Origin: Denitrificimonas caeni DSM 24390
Lineage (GTDB): Bacteria; Pseudomonadota; Gammaproteobacteria; Pseudomonadales; Pseudomonadaceae
DNA: 64,000 bases
NCBI RefSeq assembly: GCF_000421765.1
Contig: NZ_ATXQ01000001.1
Coordinates: 248,001 to 312,000 of the forward strand
Direction: 5' to 3'
The position numbers were made by a program, and so were the translations under genes. Every line of letters starts with the position of its first letter. The stretch's first letter is position 1. The notes below the pieces were generated by a model that saw only the letters and a program-made list of their open reading frames with translations, had not been told where the DNA came from and did not search any database. Of this stretch, positions 58,276-64,000 are shown piece by piece.

Positions 58276-61200
58276 CTATTTACGCGATTCTTTACTTAAC
58301 GAAATTGTCGGATTTTGCCACTTACCTGAAATGTAATATTTAACACTAGCAAAACGCGCAACGCGATCACCAATCAAGCGGTCGACAATAAACAAAGCAC
58401 CACCAATGGCTGGGGCGCCCACAGCAATTGCGGCAAGAGGCAGGTTATTGGTTAACGGCAATGCCACCTGTAGTGTTGCATTGACTTGCTCTTTAACTAA
58501 GTCGAGCTGACCTTTTAACTCCAAATCACTCGACGGCCCATCAAGACTTAAAACTTTATTTGTTCGATAAGCACCATTATCGATCAGTAACTCACCTTTA
58601 ATCCGATCATAAGCTAAGCCTTTATCAATCAAGTCAGAAAAATCTAATCGCAAACGGCGTCCTATCGAATCAAAATTCAACAAACCAAACACGCGTAAGG
58701 CTTGCGCACCGCCATCTACAGATACCAACTGGCCTTTGCGAAAGCTTATGTCTGCGGTGCCGCTGATATTGCTCAAACTCAGTCCCGCAGGTGAACCTTG
58801 CCAGTGCACCGAAGCATCGACACGAAACTCATCACTGGTAATGCTTGGTGCATAACCCCAAGCCAACAATATCTCGCTGGCATTGGCACCACTGATCCGC
58901 CCCGTAAACTGACTGCGCACCTGTCCGCTTACCTTCTGCCAATCCAGCTGACCTGCAACTTTCAATCCTTTTAAAGACAAATCAAGTTGCTCAAAACTAA
59001 TTCCGCGCGGTTTTGGTCGTGTATTGAATGACCATGAGCCCAAATGTTCCTGTCCTTGATAGAGCGCGTCAATCTGTACATTCATAGCAGGAATACTGCG
59101 CATATCAAAGTCCGACAACAGGTCACTGCGTGGCCGCGCGCTTTCGGCAGGCACACTTTTTGGCAAGTAAAGATGTTCAACATGCACCACAAAAGGCTTT
59201 GCGCTATCGGATACAGTAAGACTACCTTTGAGCTGCTGACTGTCTAGATTAAGACTCCAAGCCTTGCCCTTGCCAGCTTGCCAAAGCAATCCCACATCAT
59301 TAGCGCTCAAACCCATGCCATGCAAATGCTTGACTTGCAATTGCGCTTTTTTCAACACGCTTTGATGATCTGTGGCACTTCCGGCGTAACGCTGCAACAC
59401 AGCTTGCCATTGTTCGATATCAAGCTCATTTAAACGACCGCGCACTTGCACACCCGCTTGCGTCGGTAATCGCGCGAGCCCTCCACCGACCCGAAGCTCA
59501 GCGCGCCCAGCTAACAAATCATCGGCTGCAGCGGCAAAATTCAGACTCAGTTGATCCGCATAATCCAACCAGTAGCGACGCTCTTTGCCTGCCAAAGTCA
59601 TCCGCCAATCAGCATAGCTTTGCTGCTCTGCAGTTTTTCCAAAAGGTGCGGGCAAGTCTATTTTCACCCCTAACAAGCTGGAATCAATACGCAGTTGACT
59701 GTCATCGCCTTCCAGTAACAAGCGTAAGCGATACGGCAAGGTGCCGGACGCTGGAAGTATCTGTTTAATATCAGCCCAGCGGGTCAAGGATGCAATCGGC
59801 ATCAACCCGGTAACATCAAGATGTGTACGCAAATTGCCACTGCGTCCTTGCGCCTCAATACTGCCGCTAAAGCGCTGATCTAAAAACTGCCCACTGACGG
59901 TCTTAGCACTCAGCCCTTGTTTACTATTAAAAACAAACTCGCCACGTAATTTACGCAGCTCTACATTTATATCTGGGATATTGAGTTCAACGTCCTGCGC
60001 ATGCAACTGCAGATTAATATCAGGGCTTTGTCCGGCATGCAAAGGGATCAGCAAATCTAAAGTTGCCGGTAACTGACCTTGTCCACTCCAGCGTGCAAAG
60101 CCATCTGTTGCTTTGGCCAGCGGTGTTTTTTGTAAAATATGCAAACCATCAGCAACACTGCTTTGCAATTCAGCTTGTAGCTCTAACTCCGAAGGCTGAC
60201 CATCCTTATGCGCAATTTCGGCATAAGCTGAAGTAACAGATGAGTTGAGAATTTTGCCTTGCTCAATACTAATGCGCACACCGCTGTCTTCAATCAGTAC
60301 TTCACCCACCGCTTCAGTCAATGCCGGCCAACCCGGTTGATATTCTAACTCGGCGGCCTTTACGTCAAAGTACAAACTGATTGAGCGAGCTGCTGGCGCG
60401 GCGCCTTTGTTGAGCGAACCCTGATATTGAAAGTAACCTTGATTAACATGCCCTGCACGAATCGCCGTTTGTAACCAATGCTCTAAGTTATCACTAAAAT
60501 CAGGCACCAAACTCGGCAAGTACTTACCAGTAAAGCGCGCATCACCATCACGCAGTCCTACACGCAAATCCATGTAGTCTTCTTCATCAGGATCTGTCAG
60601 TAGACGAATTAAAAAATCTCCACCAATTTCCCCTTCCTCACCACTCACCTGCAAATAAGGGCTGCGCAAAGTAAACCCCTCTAAGTCGAACTGCCAGAGT
60701 AGCTGTGCATGAGCGCGCAGATACTGCCACGGTTCAGGGAAGATACGTGCCAAGTGCAAGCTAAAACCGTCATCACTGGCTAAGCGCAGCTCTCCACCGG
60801 TGAAACCGCCAGCAATTTTCCCACTGATTCCTGTGGCAGCGGGTACATCATGCCAGCTGGAAAACCCCACCTGCTGCACATCCGCGGCAAACGCTAAACG
60901 CTGCTCTCGTGGCTGCTCTGGCTGCCACTGCAGATTAATATGACGCAGCACGCCTTGCGGCTGCATGCTCTGCAGCACATCAGCGGCCACCTCAGGCAAA
61001 GGCAGTAAACGCTCAGCTAAGTAATGCACGTCAGCCAGCTCTAACTGTTCAGCAGCTAGCTTCCAGGTTGGTGTTTCTTGATCGCTGTAACGCACCAACA
61101 ACGGCCAATTGCGTGGTGCCAGATCATCCACTTGCCAAGTAAAACTCGGCAACCAAGCAACCTGCTGCTGCCCATCATCTTGATAAAAGCCTTGAATAAG

Positions 61201-62088
61201 ATTGGCCTGCCAATGCACTGCACTAGCTTGCGGTGCTTGCACGTCAGCGACTAGATCAGCAAACTCGATTGCTGCAGTATAGATACGTCCTTGCTGAGCC
61301 TGTAGCCACAGCTCACCACCCGTGCGTAATTGTGTTACTTGCCAATCTGCTAAGTAACCTTTGGGCAGCCATTGCGCAAGGTCACTGCTAGGGATTTTCA
61401 AATACACATTGATGGCGCTCTGCTGCCAGTCTTTGCCAATTAAGCGTCCTTGTGCACTCAATTCTAAAGCCTGTCCATCTGGCAACACTGCTCGCACCGC
61501 TAAGTGCTGTTCTGCACCGACACGACTGAGAGTGAAACCTGCATATTTCAATGGCAAAGGCTCATTGCCATAGGCTTGCACAATCACCCGACTGTTAATC
61601 ACGCTCAATTGCGCCACTTGCTGCAATTTAGCCAGCCAATCATTGAGCTTAAATACTGCTTTTTCGCTGCTGTCTAAACGCACGCCCTGCACAGCCCATT
61701 GCCGTGGCTGCACTTCTTCTACAGAAATTTGCAGACCCACTAAAGTCACAGCTTTTAAGCGCAACTCTCGGGTCAATAAACTGGCCAACATGTCGGGCTG
61801 AATATGCAGTTCATCGAGCAATAATAAATCAGCACCGCTGCCGATCGAGACGTCACGCGCCTCAAGCACTGGTGAAAAACCGCTCCAGGTACCCTCTAAT
61901 CGCTCAATATGAATATCTTGCTGTAAGCGCTGCTGCAACTCCTGCTCAATTTGCTCACGGTATTCAGCAAGCAAGGGCGTGAACTGGCGTCCGACACTGA
62001 CATATAAGGCAGCCAAAATCAGCAATCCAGCAATACTCCACAGGCTCCAACGCAGCAGAGTATTGAAGAAGCGCAACAGAGCCATCAT
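58276..62088 (-). CDS. yhdP: YhdP family AsmA-like intermembrane phospholipid transporter
   Basis: YhdP is a very large envelope protein; in E. coli it passes phospholipid to the outer membrane in parallel with TamB and YdbH. The 1270-residue protein has one N-terminal transmembrane helix (about residues 12-33, LLRWSLWSIAGLLILAALYV), a long beta-rich periplasmic region of repeated strands, and the C-terminal conserved block with MNVQIDALYQGQEHLGSWSFN, KGQLVSVDGGAQALRVFGLLNFDSIGRRLRLDFSDL and AAIAVGAPAIGGALFIVDRLIG. It starts 25 bases after rng's stop (AAGGTG precedes), giving the rng-yhdP order common to gammaproteobacteria. The window also holds ydbH. Confidence 0.92.
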   Translation of the reverse strand: MMALLRFFNTLLRWSLWSIAGLLILAALYVSVGRQFTPLLAEYREQIEQELQQRLQQDIHIERLEGTWSGFSPVLEARDVSIGSGADLLLLDELHIQPDMLASLLTRELRLKAVTLVGLQISVEEVQPRQWAVQGVRLDSSEKAVFKLNDWLAKLQQVAQLSVINSRVIVQAYGNEPLPLKYAGFTLSRVGAEQHLAVRAVLPDGQALELSAQGRLIGKDWQQSAINVYLKIPSSDLAQWLPKGYLADWQVTQLRTGGELWLQAQQGRIYTAAIEFADLVADVQAPQASAVHWQANLIQGFYQDDGQQQVAWLPSFTWQVDDLAPRNWPLLVRYSDQETPTWKLAAEQLELADVHYLAERLLPLPEVAADVLQSMQPQGVLRHINLQWQPEQPREQRLAFAADVQQVGFSSWHDVPAATGISGKIAGGFTGGELRLASDDGFSLHLARIFPEPWQYLRAHAQLLWQFDLEGFTLRSPYLQVSGEEGEIGGDFLIRLLTDPDEEDYMDLRVGLRDGDARFTGKYLPSLVPDFSDNLEHWLQTAIRAGHVNQGYFQYQGSLNKGAAPAARSISLYFDVKAAELEYQPGWPALTEAVGEVLIEDSGVRISIEQGKILNSSVTSAYAEIAHKDGQPSELELQAELQSSVADGLHILQKTPLAKATDGFARWSGQGQLPATLDLLIPLHAGQSPDINLQLHAQDVELNIPDINVELRKLRGEFVFNSKQGLSAKTVSGQFLDQRFSGSIEAQGRSGNLRTHLDVTGLMPIASLTRWADIKQILPASGTLPYRLRLLLEGDDSQLRIDSSLLGVKIDLPAPFGKTAEQQSYADWRMTLAGKERRYWLDYADQLSLNFAAAADDLLAGRAELRVGGGLARLPTQAGVQVRGRLNELDIEQWQAVLQRYAGSATDHQSVLKKAQLQVKHLHGMGLSANDVGLLWQAGKGKAWSLNLDSQQLKGSLTVSDSAKPFVVHVEHLYLPKSVPAESARPRSDLLSDFDMRSIPAMNVQIDALYQGQEHLGSWSFNTRPKPRGISFEQLDLSLKGLKVAGQLDWQKVSGQVRSQFTGRISGANASEILLAWGYAPSITSDEFRVDASVHWQGSPAGLSLSNISGTADISFRKGQLVSVDGGAQALRVFGLLNFDSIGRRLRLDFSDLIDKGLAYDRIKGELLIDNGAYRTNKVLSLDGPSSDLELKGQLDLVKEQVNATLQVALPLTNNLPLAAIAVGAPAIGGALFIVDRLIGDRVARFASVKYYISGKWQNPTISLSKESRK

Positions 62089-62113
62089 GCATACACCTTA
62101 ATGATTGCCGGCA

Positions 62114-63571
62114 TTACAACAAAACAACATCATATTGTTCTTGCGAGTACATCGTTTCTACTTGGAAGCGCACAGGATGCCCAATAAAGGACTCTAAATC
62201 AGCGACGTTGGCAGACTCTTCATCGAGCAAGCGGTCGACCACACTCTGACTGGCCAGCACCATATAACCATCGGCTTGAAAGGCACGCGCCTCACGTAAA
62301 ATCTCACGAAAGATTTCATAACAAATGGTTTCCGCACTGCGCACTTGCCCACGCCCTTGGCATGTAGAACAGGGTTCGCAAAGCACTTGCGCCAAACTTT
62401 CACGGGTGCGTTTGCGCGTCATCTGCACCAAGCCCAGTTCGGTGATGCCAATAATGTTGGTTTTTGCGTAATCGCGTTCGAGCTGACGCTCCAAGGTACG
62501 TAAAACCTGGCGACGATGCTCTTCGTCCTCCATATCAATGAAGTCAATAATGATAATGCCGCCGACATTGCGCAGGCGCAATTGACGGGCAATGGTTAAA
62601 GCCGCTTCAAGATTGGTTTTAAATACCGTTTCTTCAAGATTACGATGACCAACAAAACCACCGGTATTGACATCAATAGTGGTCATCGCTTCGGTTGGAT
62701 CAATCACCAGGTGCCCGCCTGATTTGAGCGGCACTTTTCGCTCTAAGGCTCTTTGAATTTCATCATCAATGCCATACAAATCAAAAATCGGTCGCTCGCC
62801 TGGGTAGTGCTCCACCCGGTCAGCAATTTCCGGCATTAATTCTGCGACGAACTGCTGTGCTTTAAGCAACGTTTCCCGCGAATCAATGCGTACTTTTTCC
62901 GTATGCTCCGCCGCTAGGTCGCGCAAGGTGCGCAATGGCAGAGAAAGCTCTTCGTAAATGACTGTCGGTGCGCCGCAGACTTGCATCTGCTCCCGAACTT
63001 GCTCCCAGAGACGGTGCAAGTAACGTATATCCAGCATAATTGCTGAAATATCTGCACCTTCAGTGGCAGTGCGAATAATAAACCCGCCCTTTTCCTCAAG
63101 ACCTTCACTGGCCAAGCACTCTGTCACGGCTTGCTTTAAGCGCTCGCGCTCTGCTTCTTCTTCAATTTTCAGTGACACGCCAATATGACTGCTGCTCGGC
63201 ATATACACGAGGTAGCGCGAAGGAATCGATAAATTGGTGGTCATGCGTGCACCTTTACTGCCAATCGGATCTTTAGTGACTTGGACGACTAGCGCTTGGC
63301 CTTCATGCACTAAGCCGCTAATACCCTCTCCGGTCATACCCTCACGAGCAGTGATATCCGCAGCATGAATAAACGCCGCACGCGATAAGCCAATATCAAC
63401 AAAAGCCGCCTGCATACCCGGCAGTACACGGACGATCTTACCTTTATAAATATTGCCAACAATGCCGCGACGCTGGGTACGCTCAACATGAACTTCTTGT
63501 AAAACACCATTTTCGACCACGGCAACCCGTGATTCCATTGGCGTAATATTGATTAAAATCTCTTCACTCAT
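62114..63571 (-). CDS. rng: ribonuclease G
   Basis: RNase G is an endoribonuclease related to RNase E that matures the 5' end of 16S rRNA. The 485-residue protein has ILINITPMESRVAVVENG at the N-terminus, an S1 domain (VGNIYKGKIVRVLPGMQAAFVDIGL), the 5' sensor and catalytic part with TIDVNTGGFVG and IIIIDFIDMEDEEHR carrying the metal-binding aspartates, and the zinc-link CSTCQGRGQV. It lacks the C-terminal degradosome scaffold of RNase E, which separates the two. In the usual pseudomonad order mreD-maf-rng-yhdP, maf is missing here. Confidence 0.95.
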   Translation of the reverse strand: MSEEILINITPMESRVAVVENGVLQEVHVERTQRRGIVGNIYKGKIVRVLPGMQAAFVDIGLSRAAFIHAADITAREGMTGEGISGLVHEGQALVVQVTKDPIGSKGARMTTNLSIPSRYLVYMPSSSHIGVSLKIEEEAERERLKQAVTECLASEGLEEKGGFIIRTATEGADISAIMLDIRYLHRLWEQVREQMQVCGAPTVIYEELSLPLRTLRDLAAEHTEKVRIDSRETLLKAQQFVAELMPEIADRVEHYPGERPIFDLYGIDDEIQRALERKVPLKSGGHLVIDPTEAMTTIDVNTGGFVGHRNLEETVFKTNLEAALTIARQLRLRNVGGIIIIDFIDMEDEEHRRQVLRTLERQLERDYAKTNIIGITELGLVQMTRKRTRESLAQVLCEPCSTCQGRGQVRSAETICYEIFREILREARAFQADGYMVLASQSVVDRLLDEESANVADLESFIGHPVRFQVETMYSQEQYDVVLL

Positions 63572-63818
63572 GGCGTTCTCAGTCTAAGGCTTGGCGGTGC
63601 ATGGCTCGCACAACCTAATAATGCAGCGCAATACAGTCACTCCAATATGCCCTGTATCTTTAACAAAACCAATACGCTACACCTGAGAAGATTACATTGT
63701 TATCAATCATCTAGCTAAAAAAGCTCAGCGACAGCTCGAATAAAGATTTCGCCACGTTTTAGCGCACACTAGCTTCTGCGCAAAGGTGCGCAATAAGACG
63801 CTACTACTGGTCGAGCCA
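63572..63818. other. non-coding gap between mreD and rng
   Basis: These 247 bases hold no reading frame of useful size on either strand and no recognisable remnant of maf, the gene usually found here. The rng promoter is expected within it, but I do not see a convincing hexamer pair. Confidence 0.5.
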
Positions 63819-64000
63819 TTAACGAAAACCACGGATACGCTTGACGTTAACCAACACTAAATACAGCCAAGGCCACAGCAAGCAACTAATGAGCACTGGC
63901 CAAGCATAATAATTTATCTCAGGTCGCATTCCCGATAAAGTGCCCAACCACAACAGCACGAGCTGCGCCAGACCATAAATCACCAGTAGCGCAAACGACT
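63819..64000 (-). CDS. mreD: rod shape-determining protein MreD (C-terminal part, cut by window edge)
   Basis: The last 60 codons of a membrane protein run off the right edge. The readable part has two hydrophobic segments, FALLVIYGLAQLVLLWLGTL and YYAWPVLISCLLWPWLYLVLV, joined by SGMRPEIN, and a basic end NVKRIRGFR before TAA. The LLWPW motif and the basic C-terminus match MreD, an inner-membrane part of the cell-wall elongasome. Its position upstream of rng fits mreB-mreC-mreD-(maf)-rng. The start lies outside the window. Confidence 0.75.
   Translation of the reverse strand, partial: SFALLVIYGLAQLVLLWLGTLSGMRPEINYYAWPVLISCLLWPWLYLVLVNVKRIRGFR

Overview
The window reads as the core chromosome of a gammaproteobacterium of the Pseudomonas family (Pseudomonadaceae). 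The gene order is that of Pseudomonas: carA-leuE-carB-greA, rlmE-ftsH-folP-glmM-tpiA-secG-tRNA-Leu-rimP-nusA-infB-rbfA-truB-rpsO-pnp, and rnr-rlmB-rpsF-rpsR-(DUF2232)-rplI-dnaB. Base composition is near 48-50% G+C by eye, which is low for Pseudomonas. A low-GC relative such as Thiopseudomonas or Denitrificimonas is an inference, not something proven here. No rRNA, CRISPR array, prophage, transposase or integron is visible.

Layout. 0-5 kb: two tandem PepSY proteins, queD, the ydbH-ynbE-ydbL envelope-lipid operon, tRNA-Pro and a YqhA-type membrane protein. 5-9.4 kb: a small segment bounded by two inverted copies of a ~149-bp MITE-like repeat, holding an orphan lipoprotein, an alcohol dehydrogenase, sfsA and an aminotransferase. 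9.4-19.2 kb: ribA, radA (with a LexA-type box), a divergent pair of small genes around a Fur-type box, fklB, a DUF4136 lipoprotein, a DMT/YdcZ-like protein, dsbD, and a DUF2388-DUF4105 pair whose larger gene is clearly more GC-rich than its neighbours. 19.4-26.7 kb: dnaB, the S6-S18-L9 ribosomal operon, rlmB, rnr and tRNA-Leu(CAG). 26.8-29.7 kb: a small membrane protein, a TSUP transporter and putP. 30-38.6 kb: the pnp-rpsO-truB-rbfA-infB-nusA-rimP cluster, read from rimP toward pnp. 38.8-46.4 kb: tRNA-Leu(GAG), secG, tpiA, glmM, folP, ftsH, rlmE, yhbY, a DUF4149 protein and greA. 46.4-56.3 kb: carB, leuE, carA, dapB, dnaJ, dnaK, grpE. 56.5-64 kb: recN (LexA box), yhdP, rng and the 3' end of mreD.

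How the genes work together. Most belong to translation and RNA turnover (nusA, infB, rbfA, rimP, truB, rpsO, pnp, rnr, rng, rlmB, rlmE, yhbY, tRNAs), protein quality control (grpE-dnaK-dnaJ with a sigma-32-type promoter, ftsH, fklB, dsbD), pyrimidine/arginine precursor and lysine supply (carAB, dapB), and envelope building (glmM, secG, mreD, ydbH-ynbE-ydbL, yhdP). The window carries two of the three AsmA-like inter-membrane lipid bridge systems known from E. coli (YdbH and YhdP).

I found no convincing wholly new system. The best leads are: the LexA box embedded in the radA promoter, the Fur-box divergent pair of small uncharacterised genes, the inverted MITE pair, the GC-shifted DUF2388-DUF4105 module, and a hairpin plus mini-ORF in the carA leader.
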